From: a bacterium
Lineage (GTDB): Bacteria > Cyanobacteriota > Vampirovibrionia > Gastranaerophilales > UBA9971
Direction: 5' to 3'
DNA: 61,516 nt
Assembly (NCBI GenBank): GCA_037147175.1
Contig: JBAWVS010000008.1
Location: 1-61,516, forward strand
Shown: in pieces, positions 6,910 to 15,675 of the stretch
How the letters are laid out: each line of letters opens with the position of its first letter
How positions within the stretch are numbered: position 1 is the first letter of the stretch
Position numbers and translations under genes: made by a program
The notes under the pieces: model-generated
Database searches by the model: none
Told to the model about the DNA's origin: nothing
The model's input: only the letters and a program-made list of their open reading frames with translations

Positions 6910-8724
6910 TTATCCATTTATGGCATTTAAAAAAGCTAAGCCGTATTTTTTCAGCTTGTGTTCCCCCACTCCCGATATTTCTGACATATCATCAAGGGTT
7001 TCGGGTTTGTTATTTACCATTTCTATTAGGGTTTTGTCATTAAAAATAATATATGGCGGCATATTTTCATCACGAGCGAAAGATAATCTGATTTTTTTAA
7101 GTTCATTGAACAATTCAACATCAGCGTCAGCAGTTAGTACGGCTTTTTTTGCAGGAGCTGGTTTTTTAAGTTTAACTTTGCTTTCTAAAATAAATTTTCT
7201 TAATTCAACCTTTTGCTTGCCCCTTAAAACATCATTAGCCTCGAGATTGGTTTTTAGCGTTGAATATTGCATGTCCATCTCGACAAATCCTAATATGGCA
7301 ACTTGCCTGATAATAGACTTCCATTGAGATTCTGAGACATCTTTGCCGATACCAAAAGTGCTTAGTTTGTCATGCTTGAATTTTTTCACTTTTTCGTCAT
7401 CTTTGCCCAACAAAATATTTATTATATGCCCTCCCCCGAAGCCATACCTGTCTGTTTGGGTTCTATAAATACAGGACAAAACTTTTTGGACATCAACCGT
7501 TGCATCATAAGTTACAGGCGGTTCTAAACAGTTATCACAATTTTTACAATCGTTTTTTAATTCTTCTGCAAAATAATCCAATAAAATCCTTCTTCTGCAA
7601 TTAACTGTTTCAACATAGCCTATCAATGTGTTTAATTTTTGATGTTCAATTCTTTTCTGCTCTGGAGATGACGTAGAGCTTTCTATAAATTGTTTTAACT
7701 GAACAATATCTTTTAACCCGTAAACCATCCATGCATCAGCCGGCAAACCGTCACGACCTGCACGACCTGTTTCTTGATAATAAGATTCTACGCTTTTAGG
7801 CAAGTCAAGATGTGCGACAAATCTTACATCAGGTTTGTCAATTCCCATACCGAAAGCAATTGTTGCAACCATTATCATTGATTCTTCTTTAATAAATTTT
7901 TCCTGATTTTTCTCTCGTATTTTTTTATCTAAACCTGCATGATAAGGCAGAGCGTTAAATCCTTCTTTTTTTAAATACGCTGCGACTTCTTCAACCCTTT
8001 TTCTTGAAATACAATAAACAATACCTGAATCATTCCGATGATCTTCTTTAATAAAATTTAAAAGCTGTTTTTTTTCGTTATCTTTAATTTTTATTGTGTA
8101 TTCAATATTTGGTCTGTCAAAGCTGGATACAAAAACTTTTCCGTTTTCAAGATTAAGATTTTTTATAATATCTATTCTCGTTAGTTCATCAGCAGTAGCT
8201 GTTAATGCAATTCTTGGAACATTGGGGAATATTTCTTTTAGTGCTGAAAATTTGGTGTATTCAGGTCTAAAATCGTGTCCCCATTGCGATACACAATGAG
8301 CTTCATCAATTGCAAAAAGTGAAATTTTAGATTTTTTCAAAAGATTTAAAAAGCCTTCTGTATTCAATCTTTCAGGTGAAACATATACCAGATCCAGCTC
8401 ATTATTAAATATTTGTTCCTCAACCAAATTTGATTTTTCGGCGTTTAAAGTTGAATTCAAAACAGAAGCTCTGACACCCGCTTGTTTTAGAGCGTTGACC
8501 TGATCCTGCATAAGTGCTATTAGAGGAGAAATAACAACTGTAATTCCTTCAAAGCAAAGAGCGGGTATTTGAAAACAAAGAGATTTTCCTCCGCCTGTAG
8601 GCATCAAAACAAGACCATCATTTCCATTTAAAATATGTTCAATGATTTCCTGTTGTTTGCCACGAAATGTTTTATATCCAAAAACCTTATATAAAATTTC
8701 TTGAGGATTTTTTAAAGACAGCAA
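6910..8724 (-). CDS. recQ: ATP-dependent DNA helicase RecQ
   Basis: 604 residues, the usual length. It carries Walker A (LMPTGGGKSLCFQIPAL), the DEAH box in AIDEAHCVSQWGHDFRPEY, helicase motif VI (QETGRAGRDG), a zinc-binding RQC region with four cysteines (CRRRIL...CKNCDNCLEP) and a C-terminal HRDC domain (ISGVGEHKLKKYG). RecQ unwinds DNA 3' to 5' in recombination and repair. The start is a TTG at 8724; no ATG lies in frame between it and the preceding stop. Confidence 0.95.
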   Translation of the reverse strand: MLSLKNPQEILYKVFGYKTFRGKQQEIIEHILNGNDGLVLMPTGGGKSLCFQIPALCFEGITVVISPLIALMQDQVNALKQAGVRASVLNSTLNAEKSNLVEEQIFNNELDLVYVSPERLNTEGFLNLLKKSKISLFAIDEAHCVSQWGHDFRPEYTKFSALKEIFPNVPRIALTATADELTRIDIIKNLNLENGKVFVSSFDRPNIEYTIKIKDNEKKQLLNFIKEDHRNDSGIVYCISRKRVEEVAAYLKKEGFNALPYHAGLDKKIREKNQEKFIKEESMIMVATIAFGMGIDKPDVRFVAHLDLPKSVESYYQETGRAGRDGLPADAWMVYGLKDIVQLKQFIESSTSSPEQKRIEHQKLNTLIGYVETVNCRRRILLDYFAEELKNDCKNCDNCLEPPVTYDATVDVQKVLSCIYRTQTDRYGFGGGHIINILLGKDDEKVKKFKHDKLSTFGIGKDVSESQWKSIIRQVAILGFVEMDMQYSTLKTNLEANDVLRGKQKVELRKFILESKVKLKKPAPAKKAVLTADADVELFNELKKIRLSFARDENMPPYIIFNDKTLIEMVNNKPETLDDMSEISGVGEHKLKKYGLAFLNAING

Positions 8725-8801
8725 TTTTAAACGTCCAAATTATGATTCACTAAAATAAATATTAACATGAACCTCTCTTTCAACATTACGGTTTAACTTT
8801 T

Positions 8802-8829
8802 TTGTTACCTGATTAAAAAATGCTATACT
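8802..8829 (+). promoter_or_regulatory. Putative promoter of the polysaccharide locus
   Basis: TTGTTA (8802-8807), a 16-base spacer and TATACT (8824-8829), about 30 bases before the first glycosyltransferase start. This is the only good promoter match in front of a run of same-strand genes extending to about 15.7 kb. Confidence 0.45.
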
Positions 8830-8859
8830 TATAACGTAGTTTAAGGCTTGTGTAGAATA

Positions 8860-9654
8860 ATGAGCAATCCAAAAGTATCTGTAATAATCCCTTGTTACAA
8901 TCAGGGCATCTATATAGATGAATGCGTCGAATCTGTTTTGTGTCAGACATTTGATGACTTTGAGATAATTATTATCAATGACGGTTCCAGCGATGATTAT
9001 ACAAACAAAATTTTATCCGACTACAATAAACCAAAAACAACAGTTATAAATTCAGTTAATCAAGGGCCTTCCGTGGCAAGAAACACAGCAATCGTCCATG
9101 CTAAAGGCGAATACATACTTCCTCTTGATGCTGACGACAAACTGGCTCCCGAATATCTAGAAAAAGCTTTAAAGGTTTTTGAACAACAGCCTGAAATATC
9201 CGTTGTTTACTCGTTAGGTCAATACTTTGGCGCAATAAACAGGCTTTGTTCTTTTAAACCGTATAAATTTCCTGATTTTTTACTGGGGAACGTTGTTTTT
9301 ATAACAGCTTTATACAAAAAATCCGACTGGGAAAAATACAAAGGCTACAACAAAAACATGATATATGGCTGGGAAGATTTTGATTTCTGGCTGTATTTTG
9401 TAGCTGACAATAAGAAGTTTTACAGAATTGAAGAAACTCTTTTTTATTACAGGCGGCTTGAGATTTCAAGAACAACCGGTGTTAAGGACGAAAAGAGAAT
9501 ACACTGTTTTATACAGATTTATAAAAATCACCCTATGCTTTATTTTAAAAACATTTTCAAAATACTGAAACTTTATTTTTCACAAAAACACAATTATTAC
9601 AGACTAATTATAAGATACATTAAATATTTGAAGCTTATTTCCTCAAAAAAATGA
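8860..9654 (+). CDS. Glycosyltransferase family 2
   Basis: 264 residues with a GT-A fold: VSVIIPCYNQGIYIDECVES, IIINDGSSDD for nucleotide binding and LPLDADDKL as the DxD-type metal site. A basic, aromatic C-terminal tail (KIYKNHP, LKLYFSQKHNYY) may touch the membrane. It likely adds a sugar during O-antigen or capsule synthesis. The ATG at 8860 is chosen over an in-frame TTG four codons earlier. It is first in the polysaccharide locus, 39 bases before rfbF. Confidence 0.88.
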   Translation: MSNPKVSVIIPCYNQGIYIDECVESVLCQTFDDFEIIIINDGSSDDYTNKILSDYNKPKTTVINSVNQGPSVARNTAIVHAKGEYILPLDADDKLAPEYLEKALKVFEQQPEISVVYSLGQYFGAINRLCSFKPYKFPDFLLGNVVFITALYKKSDWEKYKGYNKNMIYGWEDFDFWLYFVADNKKFYRIEETLFYYRRLEISRTTGVKDEKRIHCFIQIYKNHPMLYFKNIFKILKLYFSQKHNYYRLIIRYIKYLKLISSKK

Positions 9655-9693
9655 TAATATAAATTGTAGTTATCATTTTGTTTGGAAAAAATT

Positions 9694-10470
9694 ATGAAAG
9701 CTGTTATTTTAGCCGGCGGTCTTGGGACAAGGATTAGCGAAGAATCCCATTTAAAACCAAAGCCGATGATTGAAATAGGCGGAAAGCCTATCTTGTGGCA
9801 TATTATGAAAGTTTATTCACATTACGGAATAAATGATTTTATTATATGTACGGGTTATAAAGGCTATGTTATTAAAGAATATTTCGCAAACTACTTTCTT
9901 CATCAATCAGATATTACTTTTGATACTTGCAGTAATAATATGAAACTACATAACCACCAATCCGACCCCTGGAAAATAACTGTTGTAGACACAGGCGACA
10001 AGACAAATACAGGCGGAAGATTAAAACGGATTAAACCCTATATAGAGAAAGATGAAACTTTTTGCTTAACCTACGGTGACGGGGTAAGCAATGTAAACAT
10101 AAAAGAATTAATTGATTATCATTATGAACGCAAAGTTACTGCAACAGTTACGGCTGTCCAGCCACCGGGCCGTTATGGTTTGCTTGAAATTAAAGACGGA
10201 ATGGTTAAAGATTTCCAAGAAAAGCCAAAAGGCGACGGCAACTGGATAAATGGGGGATTTTTTGTATTCGGGTCTAAAATTTTTGATTATCTTGACTCAG
10301 ATATAACCTCTCTTGAATCAGAGCCAATAAAGCTTCTTGCACAAAAAAATGAGCTTGCCGCTAGAAAACATAATGATTTTTGGCTTCCCATGGACACAAT
10401 GAGGGATAAAATAAGGCTCGAAGAGCTATGGGAAAGCGGTAATGCTCCGTGGAAAATCTGGAAGGACTAA
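9694..10470 (+). CDS. rfbF: Glucose-1-phosphate cytidylyltransferase
   Basis: 258 residues. Nucleotidyltransferase signature MKAVILAGGLGTRISEES, KPMIEIGGKPILWHIM, the metal-binding LTYGDGVSN, GRYGLLEI, and the typical RfbF ending DFWLPMDTMRDKIRLEELW. It makes CDP-glucose from CTP and glucose-1-phosphate, the entry to CDP-dideoxyhexoses. The expected partner RfbG (CDP-glucose 4,6-dehydratase) is not in the window, so either it lies elsewhere or CDP-glucose is used differently. The ATG at 9694 is favoured over a TTG at 9682. The next gene begins 12 bases after the stop. Confidence 0.93.
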   Translation: MKAVILAGGLGTRISEESHLKPKPMIEIGGKPILWHIMKVYSHYGINDFIICTGYKGYVIKEYFANYFLHQSDITFDTCSNNMKLHNHQSDPWKITVVDTGDKTNTGGRLKRIKPYIEKDETFCLTYGDGVSNVNIKELIDYHYERKVTATVTAVQPPGRYGLLEIKDGMVKDFQEKPKGDGNWINGGFFVFGSKIFDYLDSDITSLESEPIKLLAQKNELAARKHNDFWLPMDTMRDKIRLEELWESGNAPWKIWKD

Positions 10471-10481
10471 AAGGAAAACAG

Positions 10482-11033
10482 ATGAAGTTTACGGAAACAA
10501 AATTAAAAGGTGCTTATATTATAGAGATAGAACCTCTTGAAGATGAGAGAGGTTTTTTTTCACGCTGTTTTTGTAAAAAAGAATTTGAAAAATTGGGCTT
10601 AAATTCTGATATTGTTCAGTCAAACATATCTTTTAACCACAAAGCCGGTACTTTAAGAGGTATGCACTATCAAAAACCGCCTTACGAAGAAGTAAAAATT
10701 ATCAGTTGTCATGTTGGAGCTATTTATGACGTAATTGTAGATATCAGACCAGCTTCAGAAACCTATTTACAATGGTTTGGAGTAGAATTATCTGCTGAAA
10801 ACCGTAAGATGTTGTACATTCCAACAGAATTTGCTCATGGATATCAGACGTTAGTTGATAAAACTTTGGTATCTTATAATGTTACAAATTTCTATGCTCA
10901 AGGCTACGAAGCTGCTATCAGCTGGAATGATCCTTTGATAGGAATAAAATGGCCTGAATGCGAAAATAGAATTATTTCAGAAAAAGACTCCAAAAATAAA
11001 ACTTTTAGTGAATTCAAGGAGAAATATCAATGA
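10482..11033 (+). CDS. dTDP-4-dehydrorhamnose 3,5-epimerase-like (RfbC family) cupin
   Basis: 183 residues matching the RfbC cupin family: EDERGFFSRCF near the start, SNISFNHKAGTLRGMHYQ (the His in LRGMHYQ is conserved), VGAIYDVIVDIRPAS, and PTEFAHGYQTL. Such enzymes epimerise 4-keto sugars on a nucleotide carrier. Next to rfbF it may act on a CDP-linked rather than a dTDP-linked sugar, which is inference. AAGGA at 10471-10475 supports the ATG at 10482. Its stop overlaps the aminotransferase start by ATGA, so the two are translationally coupled. A decayed relative of its C terminus lies about 1.1 kb downstream. Confidence 0.88.
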   Translation: MKFTETKLKGAYIIEIEPLEDERGFFSRCFCKKEFEKLGLNSDIVQSNISFNHKAGTLRGMHYQKPPYEEVKIISCHVGAIYDVIVDIRPASETYLQWFGVELSAENRKMLYIPTEFAHGYQTLVDKTLVSYNVTNFYAQGYEAAISWNDPLIGIKWPECENRIISEKDSKNKTFSEFKEKYQ

Positions 11034-12157
11034 CGATAAGACTTTTTAAACCCTGTGTAGGGGAAGAAGAGCTTGAAAATATTAAGGCTGCATTTTCTCG
11101 GGCATGGCTCGGACTTGGTCCACAGGTAAAAGAATTTGAACATAAATGGGCGGATTTTATCGGCTGCAAAGAAGCAATAGGCGTGAACTCCTGCACGGCA
11201 GCTCTTCATCTGGCTTTATCCGCATACAAGTTCTCTCCGGGGAAAAAGGTACTGGTTCCTGTTATGACGTTTGCTGCTACTGCAATGGCGGCTTTATATA
11301 ATAACCTTGAACCGGTTTTTGTAGATATAGATGAAGAAACTTTAGGGATTTCGCTTGAAGATCTTGATAAAAAATATGATAAAGACTGTGTAGCTGTTAT
11401 ACCTGTTCATTTTGGCGGGCATCCCGTCGAAATGGATAAATTAATGAACTGGGCAAAATCGAAAAACTTGAAAGTAATTGAAGACTGTGCCCATACAGCC
11501 GGTGGTGAATATAAAGGTAAAAAACTCGGAACCTGGGGAGATATCGGCTGCTTCAGTTTTGAAGAAAAAAAATGTATGACATCAGGTGACGGCGGAATGA
11601 TTTGTTCTGACGATCAGGAATTAATTAAACCTCTAAGACATTCAAGATGGATAGGTATAAATAAAGACACCTGGCAAAGACTGAGTGAAAACACGGACAG
11701 TACTCCTAACGTTCTTCACTGGTATTATGAAATATCCGATATAGGCTATAAATACAACATGAATGATCTTGCCGCCTCTATTGCACTTGCACAGCTCTCA
11801 AAACTTGATTATATGAATCAGAAAAGAAGAAATATTCTCCAAAAATATATAGACGGTGTCAAGGATTTGAATTTTGCAAAAATAGGTTTGCCTTATCAAC
11901 TCGAAAACTCGTCTTACCATATATTTATGCTCCGGATTCAGGAAAGGGACAAATTCCTTAAATACATGACTGAAAAAGAAATTGCGACAGGAGTTCATTA
12001 TATGCCTTTAACTATGCATCCGCTGTTTTATAAGTACAAAAACGAAACACCTGTGGCTGACCGTATTTGGAAAGAGTTTGTAACGCTTCCGTTATTCCCT
12101 GACCTGAAAAATGAAGAGACTGAATATGTTATAAATGCAATTAAAAGCTATAAATAG
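11030..12157 (+). CDS. DegT/DnrJ/EryC1/StrS family sugar aminotransferase
   Basis: 375 residues. PLP-dependent type I fold: VNSCTAALHLALSAY, PVMTFAATAMAALYN, VIEDCAHTAGGEYKGKKLG, and the Schiff-base lysine in CFSFEEKKCMTSGDGGMI, aligning with the family's SFxxxKxxxxGEGG. The C-terminal half (KYNMNDLAASIALAQL, GVHYMPLTMHP) is also typical. It probably transfers an amino group to a 4-keto nucleotide sugar made by the upstream enzymes, although vinylogous dehydratase relatives (usually His in place of Lys) exist; the lysine here argues for a transaminase. The start overlaps the upstream stop by four bases. Confidence 0.9.
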   Translation: MTIRLFKPCVGEEELENIKAAFSRAWLGLGPQVKEFEHKWADFIGCKEAIGVNSCTAALHLALSAYKFSPGKKVLVPVMTFAATAMAALYNNLEPVFVDIDEETLGISLEDLDKKYDKDCVAVIPVHFGGHPVEMDKLMNWAKSKNLKVIEDCAHTAGGEYKGKKLGTWGDIGCFSFEEKKCMTSGDGGMICSDDQELIKPLRHSRWIGINKDTWQRLSENTDSTPNVLHWYYEISDIGYKYNMNDLAASIALAQLSKLDYMNQKRRNILQKYIDGVKDLNFAKIGLPYQLENSSYHIFMLRIQERDKFLKYMTEKEIATGVHYMPLTMHPLFYKYKNETPVADRIWKEFVTLPLFPDLKNEETEYVINAIKSYK

Positions 12158-12282
12158 AAAACGTTTATAATACCGATTATTCGGACGGTGTAAGATGGGA
12201 TGACCCTGTTTATAATAAAAAGTGTTGTAAGTGTATTAACAGAATTGTTTCATGTAATGATATAGTTTTAAAATCGGAGTAA
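12154..12282 (+). pseudogene. Remnant of an RfbC-type epimerase C terminus
   Basis: Immediately after (and overlapping) the aminotransferase stop, one frame reads ENVYNTDYSDGVRWDDPVYN and ends NRIVSCNDIVLKSE at TAA 12280-12282. It lines up with the C terminus of the intact epimerase 1.1 kb upstream (AAISWNDPLIGIKWPECENR). Only about 42 codons remain, without a start. The remnant's 3' end supplies the GGAG ribosome-binding site for the methyltransferase gene that follows. It is most simply the scar of a deletion or recombination that removed an epimerase. Confidence 0.7.
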
Positions 12283-12285
12283 ATA

Positions 12286-13437
12286 ATGGATTTAATTAAA
12301 TGTTGTCCTATCTGTAAATCAGAGAAAATCGAGATGTTTTTGGAGCGTGATAATGTTCCTGTTATTCAAAACTTTGTTTTGAAAGAACGTGAAACTGCCC
12401 GAAATATAGATAGAGGTGATATAAAATTAGCAATATGTAATAATTGTGAATTTATTTTTAATACAAGCTTTGATTTGTCTAAGCTTAAATATGGAGACAA
12501 TTATGATAATGCTTCGACATTTTCCAAATATTATCAAGATTATATTGAAAAATTAACTAATAATCTGCTTTATGAAGAAAAAGTTCAAAATTGCAAAATA
12601 ATAGAAATTGGCGCAGGCAATGGGGCTTTTCTTCATAAATTAGTTGAAAAAGATGAATCAAATAATTCGGGTATCGGTTTTGATCCAAGTTTTAAAGGTG
12701 ATTTTCAGGAAATAGAGAATAAACTGATTTTCAGGAAAGAATTTTATGGAGAAAAACATGCAAATTTAAATGCAGATGTTGTAATATTAAGACATGTTCT
12801 GGAAGTTATTCCTGAATTGTTTGAAGTTTTAAAAACTATAAGAAAAAATTTAAGCAATTCTACCAATGCTAAAGTTTATCTTGAAACTCCTAATATCGAA
12901 TGGAAATTGGAAAACAAAGCCATTTGGGATTATTGTTATGAATATTTTGGATATTTTAGTGAAAAATCTCTTAAATATGCTTTTGAAGCCGCAGGTTTTA
13001 AAGTTGACTACATAAAAAAAATTTTTGAAGGACAGTATTTATGGATAAAAGCAAGTGTTGATAAAGAAAATTCTTTAAAAGATTTGGCATTAAATTATGT
13101 AAAAACAGAAAAACAAATTTTAGCGAAACTTAAATTACAACTTGAAAATTTAAAACAAAACGGAAATATTGTTGTATGGGGCGCAGCAGGTAAAGGCGTT
13201 ACTTTTTTAAATTTAGTCGACAAAGACTGTAAACTTGTTGATTTTTTAGTCGATATAAACCCTAATAAACAAGGCAAACATATTGTAGGGACAGGGCATA
13301 TAATAATTGCCCCAGAAGAAATCCACAAATATAATATAAAAACAGTTATAATCATGAACTCGAACTACAAAAATGAAATTGAAAATATAATAAAAAATTT
13401 GAATTTAAAATTAAATCTAGTAGAAATGGAGTTATAA
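12286..13437 (+). CDS. Class I SAM-dependent C-methyltransferase (NovU/TylCIII-like)
   Basis: 383 residues in three parts. A zinc-binding N terminus (CCPICKSEK ... CNNCEF) comes first, then a SAM-binding core with motif I IIEIGAGNGAFL and the GFDPS acidic loop. The C-terminal domain contains VVWGAAGKGVTFLN, typical of sugar C-methyltransferases that act on nucleotide-linked 4-keto sugars to make branched deoxysugars. It fits the preceding sugar-modifying genes. GGAG lies 7 bases before the ATG. Confidence 0.88.
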   Translation: MDLIKCCPICKSEKIEMFLERDNVPVIQNFVLKERETARNIDRGDIKLAICNNCEFIFNTSFDLSKLKYGDNYDNASTFSKYYQDYIEKLTNNLLYEEKVQNCKIIEIGAGNGAFLHKLVEKDESNNSGIGFDPSFKGDFQEIENKLIFRKEFYGEKHANLNADVVILRHVLEVIPELFEVLKTIRKNLSNSTNAKVYLETPNIEWKLENKAIWDYCYEYFGYFSEKSLKYAFEAAGFKVDYIKKIFEGQYLWIKASVDKENSLKDLALNYVKTEKQILAKLKLQLENLKQNGNIVVWGAAGKGVTFLNLVDKDCKLVDFLVDINPNKQGKHIVGTGHIIIAPEEIHKYNIKTVIIMNSNYKNEIENIIKNLNLKLNLVEMEL

Positions 13438-13511
13438 AAGCTGTAATTATACGGTACCAGTTGTACAATTATAATTATTTTGGCAGTTTATATAAAATTG
13501 AGAGGATACAC

Positions 13512-14066
13512 ATGTTTGTAAACTTAACTGATAATATACCTTTGAATTCGAGAATATGTATATATGGATCATTAAAAGTAGGCATTTTCCTTAAGAGACT
13601 TCTTGAATTAACCAGAAAAGATGTAAAAATTGTGTGTTTCTTAGATTCTTTTAAATCAGGCATTATTGATAATCTTGAGATCATAAACATAGCAGATATT
13701 AAAACAATTGAATCTGAATATGACTTGATTGTAATTACATCAGCCAATCTTCATTCGATACATGATATTTTGCAAACTTATAATATTCAAAATTTTACCT
13801 ATATTAACCATAAAGCTTTTGACTGGCTGGTTAATTTTATTGATAATGTTATATGTTTTGAACATCCTTCAGTCATAAAGATTTCTGAAGATTTTATGAC
13901 TAATAATTCGGAAAAGTTCAATAAAGTAAAATCTATTCTTGAATCTGATGAAGATAGAAAACTCTATGATCTTGTAATAAATGCAAAATCCAATAAAGAA
14001 GGCTATGATAAACTTTTTGAGTATATTATTAAAACTTTGGATAAGGCAAATACTGAATATTTTTAA
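13512..14066 (+). CDS. N-terminal half of a split FkbM-type protein (Rossmann-like domain)
   Basis: 184 residues from ATG 13512, which has GAGAGGA 5-6 bases upstream. The first ~110 residues look like a small nucleotide-binding fold (RICIYGSLKVGIFLKRLLEL, IVCFLDSFKSG, DLIVITSANLH), as placed in front of many FkbM methyltransferases. The last 70 residues are helical and end ...NTEYF at TAA 14064. The same frame stays open after this stop and at once gives the methyltransferase motif, so this is probably the first half of one gene interrupted by a nonsense codon. A separate small protein is the alternative. Confidence 0.7.
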   Translation: MFVNLTDNIPLNSRICIYGSLKVGIFLKRLLELTRKDVKIVCFLDSFKSGIIDNLEIINIADIKTIESEYDLIVITSANLHSIHDILQTYNIQNFTYINHKAFDWLVNFIDNVICFEHPSVIKISEDFMTNNSEKFNKVKSILESDEDRKLYDLVINAKSNKEGYDKLFEYIIKTLDKANTEYF

Positions 14067-14084
14067 TTTATTAATCAGGAGGCA

Positions 14085-14681
14085 ATTAAAGTTGTTTTTG
14101 ATTGTGGCGCAAATGATGGAGATACATCTGTAAAATTTTTAAATCATTTTCCAAAAATAGAAAAAATTTATGCATTTGAACCGCTATATAAAATGTTTGC
14201 TAAAAAACCATTTTCAACAACTATTTCTAATTCTGATAAAATTGAAATGTTTGAATATGCTCTTTGGGATAGCAAAAAAACAATACAGTTAAAAAATCAA
14301 GGATTTGGTTCTCACCTGATATTTGATAATAACCGGGAAAATAATTCGAAAAATAAATTTAAAGATATTGAAACAGAACTATATCACTCAGTTCAAACTA
14401 TTTCGATAGACGAATTTATGCGTGAAAATAACATAAATAAACTTGATTTTGCTAAATTTGATGTAGAAGGGGCTGAATTAGGTGCGTTAATAGGCGCTAA
14501 AAACACTCTTATAAAAGACAGACCACAATTGGCAGTATGTTTATATCACAAAAATGAAGATTTTTATGAAATTCCATTATATTTAAACAGTATACTAAGT
14601 AATTATACTTTTAAATTCAGTCAGGAATTTCGGACTTCACTTTTATATGCTATTCCTAATGAACTATATAATTCAAATTAA
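14085..14681 (+). CDS. FkbM-family methyltransferase, C-terminal half without a standard start
   Basis: It is in the same frame as the upstream half. Reading past TAA 14064 gives FINQEAIKVVFDCGANDGD, i.e. SAM motif I (VVFDCGANDGDTS), then IYAFEPLYKMF, IDEFMRENNINKLDFAKFD, VEGAELGALIGAKN and a Tyr-rich end. This is a complete FkbM catalytic domain (sugar O-methylation). A strong AGGAGG stands at 14077-14082, but the codon where Met is expected (before KVVFDCG) is ATT at 14085, only two bases away. The first ATG, at 14193, would remove the SAM site. So it is either a broken gene or one starting at AUU. Confidence 0.6.
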   Translation: MKVVFDCGANDGDTSVKFLNHFPKIEKIYAFEPLYKMFAKKPFSTTISNSDKIEMFEYALWDSKKTIQLKNQGFGSHLIFDNNRENNSKNKFKDIETELYHSVQTISIDEFMRENNINKLDFAKFDVEGAELGALIGAKNTLIKDRPQLAVCLYHKNEDFYEIPLYLNSILSNYTFKFSQEFRTSLLYAIPNELYNSN

Positions 14682-14747
14682 CTCTATTTAAGCTCTGAAT
14701 ATTTGGTTAAAATTATAAATGTTCAGATATTATAAAGGACTAGAATA

Positions 14748-15668
14748 ATGCAAAATGAATCTGAGCAACAAAGACTTATTAGTGTTGGTATATTTACTTA
14801 TAACAGACCTGAAGGGCTAAAAAACACTCTTGAGTACATAACAAATCAAACATATAAAAATCTTGAAATAATAATTTCTGATAATTGTTCACCTGATTCT
14901 CAAGTTGAGAAAATCGCAAAAGAATACGCTGAAAAAGATAACAGGATTAAATATTTTAAACAGAATAAAAATATTGGAGTAGTTTATAATTTCAAATTTG
15001 TACTTGAAAAAGCTTCCGGTGAATATTTTATGTGGGCGGCGGATGATGATGAATGGCATCCCGAGTTTATTGAAATTTGTCTGTCAAAAGTAAAAAACAA
15101 AGAATCTGTTTTTACAGGTTTTAAGTCTTTATATAGAGAAAATCAGAAAACAGAAATATTTAAAATGCCCGACTTGAGCGACAAATTATCTTTGCACAGG
15201 CGTATTATAAATTTTTTAAATGCACATTCAGACATTATGTTTTATGGTTTGCACCACAGAGAAAGTATTTTATATTTTTTAAAAACTAAATGGGATTTTG
15301 ATAAAGTTAGTTATTATTTTATTTTAAAACTACTGATAAATAACGATTTTATTATAATCCCTGACAAAATATATTTTACAGACGGTATTGAAGGAACTGA
15401 ATACAAATGTAAACCCTTGAAACCCCAAAAAGGCAGATTATTAGAATATCGCCCTTTTTTATCTGAATGTATTAACTTGATTTTGTGGTCAAAAAAATTA
15501 AAAGCAAATGAAAAATTGTCTATAATCAAAACATTGATAAAAGTAGTATCTATGTGGTTTCAACTTCGCGAAAAAGATTATAGACCAAATCAGGTTAAAC
15601 TGGTTAAGTTTATTACACTTATTCTAAAAAGGGTTTTCAAAATCAAAGAGCTTATAATCCTGCATTAA
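14748..15668 (+). CDS. Glycosyltransferase family 2
   Basis: 306 residues. GT-A start LISVGIFTYNRPEGLKNTLE, then IIISDNCSPDSQV, and the metal-binding MWAADDDEWHPEF. The C-terminal third is helical and basic. It resembles O-antigen/LPS glycosyltransferases. AAAGGA stands before the ATG. It ends 7 bases from the convergent kdsC and closes the plus-strand polysaccharide run. Confidence 0.87.
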   Translation: MQNESEQQRLISVGIFTYNRPEGLKNTLEYITNQTYKNLEIIISDNCSPDSQVEKIAKEYAEKDNRIKYFKQNKNIGVVYNFKFVLEKASGEYFMWAADDDEWHPEFIEICLSKVKNKESVFTGFKSLYRENQKTEIFKMPDLSDKLSLHRRIINFLNAHSDIMFYGLHHRESILYFLKTKWDFDKVSYYFILKLLINNDFIIIPDKIYFTDGIEGTEYKCKPLKPQKGRLLEYRPFLSECINLILWSKKLKANEKLSIIKTLIKVVSMWFQLREKDYRPNQVKLVKFITLILKRVFKIKELIILH

Positions 15669-15675
15669 TCACCTA

